Of a stretch of DNA of 64,000 nucleotides, positions 10,384 to 19,164 are shown piece by piece. The notes beneath the pieces were generated by a model. It was not told the origin of the DNA. It saw nothing but the letters and a program-made list of their open reading frames with translations, and did not search any database. This stretch comes from Pseudomonas prosekii. Its GTDB lineage: Bacteria > Pseudomonadota > Gammaproteobacteria > Pseudomonadales > Pseudomonadaceae. The stretch spans positions 2,356,001-2,420,000 of the forward strand of contig NZ_LT629762.1 of NCBI RefSeq assembly GCF_900105155.1, read 5' to 3'. The translations under genes were made by a program, and so were the position numbers. Positions within the stretch are counted from its first letter, which is position 1, and each line of letters starts with the position of its first letter.

Positions 10384-11231
10384 TTGTTCACCTCATGCCG
10401 TGGCCGACCATACGCCTGAGTAATGCGGTCGATGACCACTGCCAGAATCACGATCGCCAGACCGGCCTCAAGACCTCGTCCGACGTTGAGGGTCTGAATC
10501 CCCACCAACACATCTTCGCCCAGGCCACGGGCACCGATCATCGAGGCGATCACCACCATCGACAGGGCCATCATGGTGGTCTGGTTGATCCCGGCCATGA
10601 TGCTTGGCAGCGCCAGCGGCAATTGCACGCCGAACAGTTGCTGCCAGCGGTTGGCGCCGAAGGCATTGATCGCTTCCATCACTTCGCCGTCAACCTGACG
10701 AATGCCCAGGTCGGTGAGGCGGATCAGCGGCGGTGCGGCGTAGATCACCGTGGCGAAAATCGCCGGCACCTTGCCCAGACCGAACAGCATCAACACCGGG
10801 ATCAGATACACAAAACTCGGCATGGTTTGCATGATGTCGAGCAACGGCATCAGCACCGAACGCAGGCGATTGCTGCGCGCCGAGAGGATGCCGAGCGGAA
10901 TGCCGATCAGCACCGAAATGACCGTCGCCACCATCATCAGCGCCAGGGTTTGCATCAGCTTGTCCCAGAGGCCGACGGCGCCGACCAGAAACAGCAAACC
11001 GACGATCACCGCAGTCGTGACAATTTTGCGCGTCGCGTGCCAGGCAACACCGGCGACGATGGCAAGCATCAGCCACCACGGCGCGGCACGCAGCAAGCCT
11101 TCGAGATTGACGATGGCCCACAACAGCGTGTCGGAAATGTGCCGGAACACATCGCCGTAGTTGGTGACCAGCGAATCGACCCAACCGTTGACCCAGTCGG
11201 CGATGGAAAAAGTAAAGCTTTCGGGAAACAT
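10380..11231 (-). CDS. hutW: Histidine ABC transporter permease
   Basis: 283 residues with about six to seven transmembrane helices (for example WWLMLAIVAGVAWHA, VITAVIVGLLFLVGAVG, LALMMVATVISVLIGIP, GLAIVILAVVIDRI). The permease EAA loop is visible as GANRWQQLFGVQLPLALPS. It forms the membrane channel of the HutXWV importer and is of the ProW family. The gene lies 70 bp downstream of hutX, with an intercistronic hairpin at 11267, and overlaps hutV by 4 bp. Confidence 0.9.
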   Translation of the reverse strand: MFPESFTFSIADWVNGWVDSLVTNYGDVFRHISDTLLWAIVNLEGLLRAAPWWLMLAIVAGVAWHATRKIVTTAVIVGLLFLVGAVGLWDKLMQTLALMMVATVISVLIGIPLGILSARSNRLRSVLMPLLDIMQTMPSFVYLIPVLMLFGLGKVPAIFATVIYAAPPLIRLTDLGIRQVDGEVMEAINAFGANRWQQLFGVQLPLALPSIMAGINQTTMMALSMVVIASMIGARGLGEDVLVGIQTLNVGRGLEAGLAIVILAVVIDRITQAYGRPRHEVNK

Positions 11232-11266
11232 AAGAGGCTCTCAATCAAGGGGTTGCGATCAAGCGT

Positions 11267-11290
11267 CCGACTGCCGTTGCCAACAGTCGG
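11267..11290 (-). promoter_or_regulatory. Intercistronic hairpin between hutX and hutW
   Basis: CCGACTG and CAGTCGG form a 7-bp stem around a 10-base loop. There is no T run on the minus strand, so it is not a strong terminator. In binding-protein operons such a hairpin usually protects the upstream mRNA and allows more HutX than HutW or HutV. That role is inferred from the position only. Confidence 0.45.
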
Positions 11291-11301
11291 CAAAACTCGA
11301 C

Positions 11302-12270
11302 CTACAAGGCCGCGTCGATTTTCTTGGCTGCGTCTTCGCTTACCCACGCGTGCCAGACGTCAGGATGTTCCTTCAAGAAGATCTTCGCCAGTTTCGGCGA
11401 GGCGATGCGCTCCTTGGCCATGCGCCCGAGGTTCTGGTTCAGCAGGTCGATAGGCATGTTGACCTTCTCCAGCACCGCCACCAGTTCCGGGGCTTGCTCG
11501 TGGAAGGTCTTGGACAGGCCGACCTTGATGGTTACGCGCTTGTCGACGCCGGGTTTCTCTTCGAGTTTGACCAGGTCAACCTGGCCCATCAGCGGGGTGG
11601 GCGACCAGTAGTAAAACAGGATCGGCTCGCCGCGCTTGTAGCTCGACAACACCGCAGCATCCAGAGCCGGGCCGGTGCCTGGGCGGAAGTTGGTGTAGGT
11701 GTTTTCGAGGCCGTAGCTCTTGAGCATTTCGCTGTTGTCGAGTTCGCACGTCCAACCGGCCGGGCAGTTATAGAAACGGCCTTTGTCCGGCTCTTCCTGG
11801 TCCTTGAACACGCTGGCGTATTTGCTCAGATCGGCGATGTTTTTCAGGTCCGGGGCCTTGGCTTCGAGCTTGCGGCTGGCATCGCCTTCGATGACGTAGC
11901 GCGGCACGTACCAGCCTTCAATTGCACCGACCACCGGCGCGCCGACGCCAACGACTTTGCCGGCCTTCTCGGCTTTGTTCCAGACCTCGCTGCGGCCGAC
12001 CCACTCTTCGGCGAACACTTGAATATCGTTGCTGCTCAGGGCGTTTTCCATGGTGATCGAATTGCCCGGCAGGCTATCGACCTTGCAGTCGTAGCCCTTC
12101 TCCAGAACGACTTGCATCACGTCGGTCAGCAACATGCCGCTTTCCCAGTTCAGGCCGGCGAATTTCACCGGTTTGCCCGACTCGCACCAACCGGCCGCCT
12201 GGGTGGCGCCGGCACTGGCGAGCAGGCCCATGGACAGTAATGTGGTCAGCAGGGTCTTGTTCGATTTCAT
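11302..12270 (-). CDS. hutX: Histidine ABC transporter periplasmic binding protein
   Basis: 322 residues from ATG 12270, with AGGAG upstream. The N-terminus MKSNKTLLTTLLSMGLLASA is a signal peptide with cleavage near TQA-AGW, so the mature protein is periplasmic. It belongs to the glycine betaine/choline (OpuAC/ProX) binding-protein family: PVKFAGLNWESGMLLTDVM, FAEEWVGRSEVW, FRPGTGPALDAAV. In hut loci this protein delivers histidine to HutW/HutV. Substrate choice is inferred from the context; the fold alone would also suit betaine-like ligands. Confidence 0.9.
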   Translation of the reverse strand: MKSNKTLLTTLLSMGLLASAGATQAAGWCESGKPVKFAGLNWESGMLLTDVMQVVLEKGYDCKVDSLPGNSITMENALSSNDIQVFAEEWVGRSEVWNKAEKAGKVVGVGAPVVGAIEGWYVPRYVIEGDASRKLEAKAPDLKNIADLSKYASVFKDQEEPDKGRFYNCPAGWTCELDNSEMLKSYGLENTYTNFRPGTGPALDAAVLSSYKRGEPILFYYWSPTPLMGQVDLVKLEEKPGVDKRVTIKVGLSKTFHEQAPELVAVLEKVNMPIDLLNQNLGRMAKERIASPKLAKIFLKEHPDVWHAWVSEDAAKKIDAAL

Positions 12271-12315
12271 TGTGGTGACGCTCCTAATCATGAGTTGGCT
12301 TACGGCAGTCAGTCC

Positions 12316-12398
12316 TTGTAGAAGCGAGGCTTGCCCGCGAAGGCGTCTTTCCTGACACACCATGGTGCATCGGTTCGCGCGCAAGCCTTGCTCCTGCA
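12316..12398. repeat. Degenerate REP doublet upstream of hutX
   Basis: TTGTAGAAGCGAGGCTTGCC and an inverted, partly decayed TTCGCGCGCAAGCCTTGCTC flank a 30-bp spacer between the NCS1 permease gene and hutX. It resembles the doublets at 24113 and 29303 but has several mismatches. Confidence 0.7.
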
Positions 12399-12437
12399 GG
12401 TCAAATGGCATCCAGCCCTGTCCACGTCCGTGAAGGT

Positions 12438-13907
12438 CTAGATCGCAGCTGCACGACCCGCCTTACTCAGCTTTTGTTCGGTGACCGTGTCCTGCTCGAC
12501 CGGCAGGATCAGGTGGTCGGGCACGCTGCCGTGCCATTTTTTCGCACATACGTAATACAGGCCTGCGGGCAGCACCAGACCGATGATCCAGGAAATGTCC
12601 ACGCCGCCCATGGCCTCCACCAGCGGCCCGGTGAAGAACTTGGTGGAAATGAACGGCAATTGCACCAGCACACCGAAAACATAGACGCTGATGCCCAGCG
12701 GGTTCCAGCGCCCGTAACGACCATTCGGGTCGGCCAGCGCCGGCACGTCATAACGCTCGCGGGTGATGCAGTAGTAGTCCACCAGATTGATCGCGCTCCA
12801 CGGTGTAAAGAACGCTAGCAGAAACAGGATGAACGACTTGAACGCACCGAGGAACGAGTGCTGACCGAGCAACGCGATCAGCGTCGCCGTGCCGACAATC
12901 ACCAATACGAACACCAGCCGCTGCAAACGCGAGACCTGCAGGTGACCACGAAAGCCACTGATGATGGTCGCGATGCACATGAAGCTGCCGTAGGAGTTGA
13001 GTGTGGAAATGGTCACTTTGCCGAACGCGATGCTGAAATACAGCAGCGCCGCGGTGGCACCGGTGCCGCCCAAACCGACGATGTAGGCGACTTCGTGACC
13101 GGCGAACTGGCCGTTGGCCGAGGCCGCGGCAAATACGCCGAGGATCATCGCCACTTGCGCACCAATCACCGAACCGGCGCCGGCGGCGAAGAAGGTTTTG
13201 ACCGAGGAAATCTTGCTCGGCAGATACCGTGAGTAGTCCGCCACGTAAGGCCCGAAAGCGATCTGCCAGGACGCTGCGAGCGACACCGCAAGCAGGAAAC
13301 TGCTCCAGCTGAAGTGGCGGATTTGCAGGAGCGCGCCGACATCGGTCTGGCTCATCAAGCAGCTGAACAGGTAAACGAAAGCAATCACGCCAATGACGCT
13401 GGCGACCCGGCCAATGAAGTGGATCACCCGATAACCGAGCACCGTTACCAGCACGATGACACTGGCGAAAATCAGGATCCCGGCGCTGTCGCTGACACTG
13501 AACAATTGCCCCAGCGCCTGCCCGGAAAGTACCGTGCCGGTCGCGGTGAAACCGAGGTACATCAGGCACACCAGCACGATCGGGATGGCCGCGCCATACA
13601 CGCCGAATTGCACTCGGCTGGAAATCATCTGCGGCAGCCCAAGCTTGGGCCCTTGCGCCGCGTGCAACGCCATCACCCCACCGCCCAGCAGTTGACCGAT
13701 CAACAGACCGATCAACGACCAGAACACATCACCGCCCAACACCACGGCCAGCGCCCCGGTGACAATCGCGGTGATTTGCAGGTTGGCGCCCATCCACAGG
13801 GTGAATTGGCTCAACAGACGACCGTGTCTTTCCGCTTCCGGGATGTAGTCAATCGAGCGCTTCTCGATCAACGGTTTGTTGCTTGCACGATCGGTGGTGA
13901 CAGCCAT
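12438..13907 (-). CDS. NCS1-family permease, possible urocanate transporter
   Basis: 489 residues with about 12 transmembrane helices, of the nucleobase-cation-symport-1 (cytosine/purine/allantoin permease) family. Family features seen are DYIPEAERHGRLLSQFTLWM at the start, GPKLGLPQMISSRVQFG, ADYSRYLP and the late FFTPWSAINLVDYY. ATG 13907 has AGAGG upstream. It lies between hutX and hutU in the same direction. Because the hut genes around it handle histidine and urocanate, urocanate or histidine uptake is the likely job (a HutT-type role), but a nucleobase substrate cannot be excluded from sequence alone. Confidence 0.8.
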   Translation of the reverse strand: MAVTTDRASNKPLIEKRSIDYIPEAERHGRLLSQFTLWMGANLQITAIVTGALAVVLGGDVFWSLIGLLIGQLLGGGVMALHAAQGPKLGLPQMISSRVQFGVYGAAIPIVLVCLMYLGFTATGTVLSGQALGQLFSVSDSAGILIFASVIVLVTVLGYRVIHFIGRVASVIGVIAFVYLFSCLMSQTDVGALLQIRHFSWSSFLLAVSLAASWQIAFGPYVADYSRYLPSKISSVKTFFAAGAGSVIGAQVAMILGVFAAASANGQFAGHEVAYIVGLGGTGATAALLYFSIAFGKVTISTLNSYGSFMCIATIISGFRGHLQVSRLQRLVFVLVIVGTATLIALLGQHSFLGAFKSFILFLLAFFTPWSAINLVDYYCITRERYDVPALADPNGRYGRWNPLGISVYVFGVLVQLPFISTKFFTGPLVEAMGGVDISWIIGLVLPAGLYYVCAKKWHGSVPDHLILPVEQDTVTEQKLSKAGRAAAI

Positions 13908-13949
13908 GATTCAACCTCTGTGGATTGTTATGGAAATTCTCTCGTTCCC

Positions 13950-14030
13950 TGTAGGAGCTGAGCTTGCTCGCGATGGCGGCGTACCTGACCCACCGCGTTA
14001 TCGTTCATCGCGAGCAAGCTTTGCTCCCAC
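13950..14030. repeat. REP doublet downstream of hutU
   Basis: TGTAGGAGCTGAGCTTGCTC and the inverted TCGCGAGCAAGCTTTGCTCC flank about 30 bp. It lies between hutU and the NCS1 permease gene inside the minus-strand hut cluster. Confidence 0.8.
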
Positions 14031-14041
14031 GGGAGCCAGCG

Positions 14042-15742
14042 TTATTTGCCGGTAATCATCGGCAGATTCAGCCCTTGTTCCTTGGCGCAATCGATCGCGA
14101 TCTGATAACCCGCGTCGGCGTGACGCATCACCCCGGTCGCCGGGTCGTTGTGCAGTACGCGGGCGATGCGCTCGGCCGCTTCGTCAGTGCCGTCGCAGAC
14201 AATCACCATGCCCGAATGCTGCGAGAAGCCCATGCCGACGCCGCCGCCGTGGTGCAGGGAAACCCAGGTCGCGCCGCTTGCGGTGTTGAGCAGAGCGTTG
14301 AGCAATGGCCAGTCGGACACAGCGTCGGAACCGTCCTGCATCGACTCGGTTTCACGGTTCGGGCTGGCCACGGAACCGGAGTCCAAGTGGTCGCGACCGA
14401 TAACGATCGGCGCCGACAATTCACCGCTGCGGACCATCTCGTTGAACGCCAGCCCCAGCTTGGCGCGCAGGCCCAGGCCAACCCAGCAAATACGCGCCGG
14501 CAGACCCTGGAAGCTGATGCGCTCGCGGGCCATGTCCAGCCAGTTGTGCAGGTGGGCGTCGTCCGGGATCAGTTCTTTGACTTTGGCGTCGGTCTTGTAG
14601 ATGTCTTGCGGATCGCCCGACAGCGCAGCCCAACGGAACGGGCCGATGCCACGGCAGAACAATGGACGAATGTAAGCCGGGACAAAGCCTGGGAAATCGA
14701 AGGCGTTTTCGACGCCTTCTTCCTGAGCCATCTGACGGATGTTGTTGCCGTAATCGAAGGTCGGAATGCCCATTTTCTGGAATTCGAGCATCGCTTTGAC
14801 GTGTACCGCCATCGATTGCTTGGCGGCTTTGACCACAGCGGCAGGCTCGGTCTTGGCGCGAGCGCGGTACTCGTCCCAGGTCCAGCCGGCCGGCAGGTAA
14901 CCGTTGAGCGGGTCGTGGGCGCTGGTCTGGTCGGTGACCATGTCCGGGCGCACGCCGCGCTTGACCAATTCCGGAAGAATTTCTGCAGCGTTGCCGAGCA
15001 GCGCGATGGAAATCGCCTTGCCTTCCTTGGTGTATTTGTCGATGCGCGCCAAGGCGTCGTCGAGGTCAGTGGCCTGCTCGTCGACGTAACGGCTGTTGAG
15101 GCGGAAATCGATGCTGACTTGTTGGCATTCGATGTTCAGCGAGCAGGCACCGGCCAACGTCGCGGCCAGTGGCTGCGCGCCGCCCATGCCGCCCAGACCG
15201 GCGGTCAAGACCCAACGACCTTTAAGGTCATCGTTGTAGTGTTGGCGACCGGCTTCGACGAAGGTTTCGTAAGTGCCTTGGACGATGCCTTGGCTGCCGA
15301 TGTAGATCCAGCTGCCGGCAGTCATTTGGCCGTACATGGCCAGGCCTTTGGCGTCGAGTTCGTTGAAGTGTTCCCAGCTCGCCCAGTGCGGCACCAGGTT
15401 GGAGTTGGCGATCAGCACGCGCGGGGCGTTGCTGTGGGTTTTGAACACGCCGACCGGTTTGCCGGATTGCACCAGCAGGGTTTCGTCGTCGTTCAGGTTG
15501 GTCAGGCTTTCGACGATCTTGTCGTAGCATTCCCAGTTGCGTGCCGCGCGGCCGATGCCACCGTAAACCACCAGTTCTTTAGGGTTCTCGGCGACTTCCG
15601 GGTCGAGGTTGTTCATCAACATGCGCAGCGGCGCTTCGGTCAGCCAGCTCTTGGCGGTCAGCGTGTTACCGCGTGCGGCACGGATTTCGACGTCACGGCG
15701 TCTGGTAAAGGTAGGCGTAGGTTTCTGGGTATTGTCAGTCAC
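14042..15742 (-). CDS. hutU: Urocanate hydratase (urocanase)
   Basis: 566 residues. HutU converts urocanate to 4-imidazolone-5-propionate using NAD+ as an electrophile. The NAD-binding glycine loop [11 protein letters not shown] (about residue 180) and the urocanase signature [10 protein letters not shown] with active-site Cys419 are present. The GTG start at 15742 has GAGGAG upstream. It is the first gene after the sigma-54 promoter at 15894 and heads the minus-strand hut cluster, so it probably sets expression of the genes downstream. Confidence 0.97.
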   Translation of the reverse strand: MTDNTQKPTPTFTRRRDVEIRAARGNTLTAKSWLTEAPLRMLMNNLDPEVAENPKELVVYGGIGRAARNWECYDKIVESLTNLNDDETLLVQSGKPVGVFKTHSNAPRVLIANSNLVPHWASWEHFNELDAKGLAMYGQMTAGSWIYIGSQGIVQGTYETFVEAGRQHYNDDLKGRWVLTAGLGGMGGAQPLAATLAGACSLNIECQQVSIDFRLNSRYVDEQATDLDDALARIDKYTKEGKAISIALLGNAAEILPELVKRGVRPDMVTDQTSAHDPLNGYLPAGWTWDEYRARAKTEPAAVVKAAKQSMAVHVKAMLEFQKMGIPTFDYGNNIRQMAQEEGVENAFDFPGFVPAYIRPLFCRGIGPFRWAALSGDPQDIYKTDAKVKELIPDDAHLHNWLDMARERISFQGLPARICWVGLGLRAKLGLAFNEMVRSGELSAPIVIGRDHLDSGSVASPNRETESMQDGSDAVSDWPLLNALLNTASGATWVSLHHGGGVGMGFSQHSGMVIVCDGTDEAAERIARVLHNDPATGVMRHADAGYQIAIDCAKEQGLNLPMITGK

Positions 15743-15875
15743 GAAAAAGACTCCTCAGCGATCAATTCAAACCAACCCTGGCAGCGGGCAAGCGAGCGGG
15801 TGCGCCTCAAGGCGCGACCAGCGAATCAGTGGACGCTGCGGAGAGTCTCAAGCGACTCATACGCATACGTCTTTA

Positions 15876-15889
15876 CTTGTACATACAAG
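15876..15889. promoter_or_regulatory. HutC operator at the hutU promoter
   Basis: CTTGTACATACAAG is a palindrome with arms TTGTA/TACAA around 2 bp, the TGTA-N2-TACA form expected for the GntR-family repressor HutC. It lies just downstream of the -12 element, where the sigma-54 transcript should start (about 15882), so bound HutC would block initiation. Confidence 0.75.
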
Positions 15890-15893
15890 CATA

Positions 15894-15910
15894 TGCAATC
15901 GAGCGGCCAA
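15894..15910 (-). promoter_or_regulatory. Sigma-54 promoter of hutU
   Basis: On the minus strand TTGGCCGCTCGATTGCA has GG (-24) and GC (-12) at the exact sigma-54 spacing and a TTGCA -12 block. It lies 150 bp upstream of hutU. Activation would need an enhancer-binding protein; CbrB and NtrC are the known ones for hut in pseudomonads. Confidence 0.75.
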
Positions 15911-16020
15911 CTTGCTGGAGGGGTGATCGAGAAAATTTTTTACGGGGCTGGGAGGCTTGTAGATCGGGGGTTTGGCTAAGATGAAATATTTGGCGGGGGA
16001 TTTTTGCAGGGAGTGTCGGC

Positions 16021-16066
16021 TGTTACTTGAACGAGGTTTTGCGCCACGCTGGGGCGTTAGGTAACA
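16021..16066. promoter_or_regulatory. Possible enhancer-binding dyad upstream of hutU
   Basis: TGTTAC at 16021 and its complement GTAACA at 16061 lie 34 bp apart, about 110-155 bp upstream of the sigma-54 promoter, the usual distance for an enhancer. TGTTAC/GTAACA half-sites resemble those described for CbrB. The spacing is wider than the usual 14 bp, by 20 bp or two helical turns, so this is tentative. Confidence 0.4.
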
Positions 16067-16104
16067 AAGTGGTGCGCTTCGGGGAACAGGATGTGGCCAC
16101 ATTT

Positions 16105-16210
16105 TGTGGCGAGGGGGCTTGCCCCCGTTCGGCTGCGCAGCAGGCGCAAAATTTGAAGCGAACATCAGGGTCGGCTTCGCCGCCCAACGGGGGCAAGCCC
16201 CCTCGCCACA
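16105..16210. repeat. REP doublet between hutD and the hutU regulatory region
   Basis: TGTGGCGAGGGGGCTTGCCC and its inverted copy ending CCCCTCGCCACA flank about 55 bp. It is the same type as the doublet at 9429. The rest of the 489-bp gap 15743-16231 holds the hutU promoter, the operator and the enhancer dyad. Confidence 0.85.
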
Positions 16211-16231
16211 GAGACTTTCTAAACCGCTGGA

Positions 16232-16798
16232 TCAACGCGCGATCAGCTCGATCACGCAGCACGGCCCGCTGGTCGAGACTTCGAGCAGACCGCTATTGCC
16301 ATCCAATTGCAGGCAATCATGCCGACCGAGTTGCGAGGCGCTGGTGCCGACCTTGACCTCAAGCTCAGCGCTGACGCTGAACACCACCAGCGTCGCCGCC
16401 GAGCTGAAAAACCGCTGATCGCCGTCCAGCCATTGCAGCCGCGCGCTGTAACGTTGCGGCGCATAGATCAGGTTGAAATCGCGGATCGGCCCGCCGAGCA
16501 GAGTGCACGCGACCTGGCTCTCGCCGCTGAAGGCAAACGGGTCCAGCGGTAACAAGGCGCGGGTGTCGTGGCCGTCCACACGCAGGGTCATGCCCTCGCC
16601 TTGCAGCACGGTGATCACGCGTTGATAACCGGCGAACGTCGAAAAGCCGCCCGACTCACCAATATCCGCTATCGACAGCCGCCAGCCAAAACCGTCAAGA
16701 CCGGCGCCGGCGTCGCGGGTGATTTCTTCAGTGCTGCCGCCGCCGTTTTTCCAGGGCATGCGCGGGTAATCGATGGCGCGTAAAACCTTCACTTTCAT
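16232..16798 (-). CDS. hutD: HutD family protein
   Basis: 188 residues, cupin-like HutD family. It is recognised from the opening MPWKNGGGSTEEI, FGWRLSIADIGESGGFSTFAGYQRV and LPLDPFAFSGES, all typical of HutD. HutD is conserved in hut loci and is thought to limit or tune hut expression by binding a pathway metabolite; no enzymatic activity is established. It starts 10 bp after the end of hutC, so hutC-hutD are one unit. Confidence 0.9.
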   Translation of the reverse strand: MKVKVLRAIDYPRMPWKNGGGSTEEITRDAGAGLDGFGWRLSIADIGESGGFSTFAGYQRVITVLQGEGMTLRVDGHDTRALLPLDPFAFSGESQVACTLLGGPIRDFNLIYAPQRYSARLQWLDGDQRFFSSAATLVVFSVSAELEVKVGTSASQLGRHDCLQLDGNSGLLEVSTSGPCCVIELIAR

Positions 16799-16808
16799 GT
16801 GCGGCTCT

Positions 16809-17570
16809 CTACTTGTGGAAGCGGCCTTCCAGACGATGGCGCGAACCGGGGTGGATCAACCGCGCAGCAGTTACGGGCTGCCGGCCGGACCAGGTGCGGC
16901 GGCGGATCAGCAGGCACGGCTCGCCTTTTTCGATCTGGAGCAATTTGCATTCGCTGGCCTCGGCCAGAATCGCCTCGACCACGTGCTCGCCTTCGGTCAG
17001 CGGCGCGACCTGGTTCAAATAGGCGTAGGGGGTTTGCAGGGTGAAGTCCTGCTTGAGGTAATCCGGAGCCACCAGCGCGTTGACGAAACGGTCTTCGATT
17101 TGCACCGGAATGTCGTTTTCGAAATGCACGATCAGCGAATGAAAGACCTTCTGCCCTTCGCGCATGTCCAGCGCCAGGGCGCGCTCGGAACCGGCGGCCT
17201 CTTCTTCGAGCGTGATGACTTTGCAGGTATGGCGATGACCGCGCGAAGCGATTTCATCGGCAATGTTGTGCACTTCAAACAGCGCCGACTGGCTCTTCGG
17301 TTCGGCGACGAACGTGCCGACCCCTTGCATGCGCACCAGCAGGCCGTCGGCGGTCATCTCGCGCAGTGCGCGGTTGATCGTCATGCGGCTGAAACCGAGC
17401 TGGCTGACCAGCTCGCTTTCGGATGGCACGCGGTAGTGCGGCGGCCAGTTTCCACTGTCGATCTGCTGGGTGATCATCTGTTTGACGCGGGCGTACAAGG
17501 GCGCCGGACTGTCGCCCAGATTGGCGCTCAGATTGGCATTTGGCGGCAATGTGGCAGGCGGAGTCGGCAC
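16809..17570 (-). CDS. hutC: Histidine utilisation repressor, GntR family
   Basis: 253 residues from a GTG at 17570 with AAGGA upstream. Residues about 22-90 form a GntR winged helix: YARVKQMITQQIDSGNWPPH, VPSESELVSQLGFSRMTINR, ADGLLVRMQGVGTFVAEP. The rest is the UTRA ligand domain (HSLIVHFENDIPVQIEDRFVN, GEPCLLIRRRTW). HutC represses hut genes and is released by urocanate. Two TGTA-N2-TACA palindromes, 72 bp upstream of this start and at the hutU promoter, are its probable operators; the first implies autoregulation. Confidence 0.95.
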   Translation of the reverse strand: MPTPPATLPPNANLSANLGDSPAPLYARVKQMITQQIDSGNWPPHYRVPSESELVSQLGFSRMTINRALREMTADGLLVRMQGVGTFVAEPKSQSALFEVHNIADEIASRGHRHTCKVITLEEEAAGSERALALDMREGQKVFHSLIVHFENDIPVQIEDRFVNALVAPDYLKQDFTLQTPYAYLNQVAPLTEGEHVVEAILAEASECKLLQIEKGEPCLLIRRRTWSGRQPVTAARLIHPGSRHRLEGRFHK

Positions 17571-17634
17571 GTTTAATCCTTGTTCATTCGATAGAGGTGG
17601 CTAGCTTGCCGGAGTTTACCGAGCAGGCAAACGT

Positions 17635-17651
17635 CTGTATATGTATATACA
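17635..17651. promoter_or_regulatory. HutC operator between hutC and hutF
   Basis: The core TGTATATACA (17642-17651) is a perfect TGTA-N2-TACA palindrome and is extended on the left by an overlapping TGTATATG. It sits in the 107-bp divergent region, 26 bp before hutF and 65 bp before hutC, so one site could repress both genes. Confidence 0.75.
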
Positions 17652-17677
17652 AATAACACACGATGGGGTGCTGAACC

Positions 17678-19042
17678 ATGTCCGCCTTCTTTGCCGAACG
17701 CGCGCTGCTGCCTATTGGATGGGCCAACAATGTACGTCTTGAGGTCAACGCTGACGGCGTTTTGACCCATATCCAGGCCGATTCCCACGCAGATGGCGCC
17801 GAGCGGCTGAACGGCCCATTGCTGCCGGGAATGCCCAATTTGCACTCGCATGCGTTCCAACGGGCGATGGCCGGATTGGCGGAAGTGGCGGGCAATCCGA
17901 ACGACAGTTTCTGGACCTGGCGTGACTTGATGTATCGCCTCGTCGGAAAAATCAGCCCCGATCAACTCGGCGTGATCGCCCGGCAGCTGTACATCGAAAT
18001 GCTCAAGGCCGGTTACACCTCGGTCGCCGAGTTTCACTACGTGCATCACGACACCAACGGCCAGCCTTACGCCGACCCGGTTGAGCTGGCGCTGCGTATC
18101 AGCCAGGCGGCCAGCTCCGCCGGAATCGGCCTGACCCTGCTGCCGGTGCTCTATAGCCACTCCGGTTTCGGCGGCCAGACGCCCAACGATGGCCAGCGTC
18201 GTTTCATCAATACCACCGAAAATTACCTCAGCCTGCAGTCGCGTTTGAAGCCGTTGCTGGCGCAGCAGCCGGCGCAGTCGCTGGGTTTGTGTTTCCATTC
18301 GTTGCGCGCCGTCACTCCGGAGCAAATCAGCGAAGTTCTGGCCGCCAGCGACGCCCATTGCCCGGTGCACATTCACATTGCCGAACAGCAGAAAGAAGTC
18401 GACGACTGCCTGGCCTGGAGCGGTCGTCGTCCGTTGCAATGGCTGTACGAAAACACCGAGGTCGATCAGCGCTGGTGCCTGGTCCACGCGACCCACGCCA
18501 ACCCGGAAGAAGTCACGCTGATGGCCAAGAGTCGGGCCATCGCCGGCTTGTGCCTGACCACCGAAGCCAACCTTGGCGACGGGATTTTCCCGGCGGTGGA
18601 CTTCCTCGCTCAGGGCGGGCGCATGGGCATCGGTTCCGACAGCCATGTGTCATTGAGCGTGGTCGAAGAACTGCGCTGGCTGGAATACGGCCAGCGCCTG
18701 CGCGATCAGCGACGTAACCGTTTGTATGGCCCCGATCAGCCGATGATTGGCCGCACCTTGTTTGATGCGGCGCTGGACGGTGGAGCGCAGGCGTTGGGTC
18801 AGCCGATTGGCGCGCTGCAAGTCGGCAAACGCGCGGATTGGCTGGTGCTGGACGGCAACGATCCCTACCTGGCGACGGCGAGCGGTGACGGGATTTTGAA
18901 TCGCTGGTTGTTTGCTGGCGGCGATCGCCAAGTGCGCGATGTGCTGGTCAACGGCCAATGGGTGGTGCGCGATGGCCGGCATGCGGGGGAAGAAGAAAGT
19001 AACCGGGCGTTCACCCAAGTGCTGCGCGAGTTGCTCGGCTGA
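17678..19042 (+). CDS. hutF: Formimidoylglutamate deiminase
   Basis: 454 residues. HutF converts N-formimino-L-glutamate to N-formyl-L-glutamate and ammonia, feeding HutG. It is an amidohydrolase-superfamily deaminase: metal-binding HSH in LLPGMPNLHSHAFQRAMAG, PVHIHIAEQ, LVHATHANPEE and GIGSDSHVSLSVVEELRWLE. It is the only hut gene on the plus strand and diverges from hutC across a 107-bp region with a HutC operator. Confidence 0.96.
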   Translation: MSAFFAERALLPIGWANNVRLEVNADGVLTHIQADSHADGAERLNGPLLPGMPNLHSHAFQRAMAGLAEVAGNPNDSFWTWRDLMYRLVGKISPDQLGVIARQLYIEMLKAGYTSVAEFHYVHHDTNGQPYADPVELALRISQAASSAGIGLTLLPVLYSHSGFGGQTPNDGQRRFINTTENYLSLQSRLKPLLAQQPAQSLGLCFHSLRAVTPEQISEVLAASDAHCPVHIHIAEQQKEVDDCLAWSGRRPLQWLYENTEVDQRWCLVHATHANPEEVTLMAKSRAIAGLCLTTEANLGDGIFPAVDFLAQGGRMGIGSDSHVSLSVVEELRWLEYGQRLRDQRRNRLYGPDQPMIGRTLFDAALDGGAQALGQPIGALQVGKRADWLVLDGNDPYLATASGDGILNRWLFAGGDRQVRDVLVNGQWVVRDGRHAGEEESNRAFTQVLRELLG

Positions 19043-19057
19043 ACACCGGAAACAACT

Positions 19058-19146
19058 GTGGGAGCGAGCTTGCTCGCGATGGGGCCATCAGCATCAACAA
19101 TAATGTTGAATGATCAACCGCCATCGCGAGCAAGCTCGCTCCCACA
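19058..19146. repeat. REP doublet after hutF
   Basis: TGTGGGAGCGAGCTTGCTCG and the inverted CGAGCAAGCTCGCTCCCACA flank 35 bp in the gap where hutF and the lipocalin gene converge. It is one of the best preserved doublets in the window. Confidence 0.9.
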
Positions 19147-19164
19147 TTGGTTACGCGCCAACCC

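Noticed and set aside
15743..16231. A short gene between hutU and hutD
   Set aside because: Reading frames here span the REP doublet and the promoter region; none has a ribosome site or a recognisable motif.
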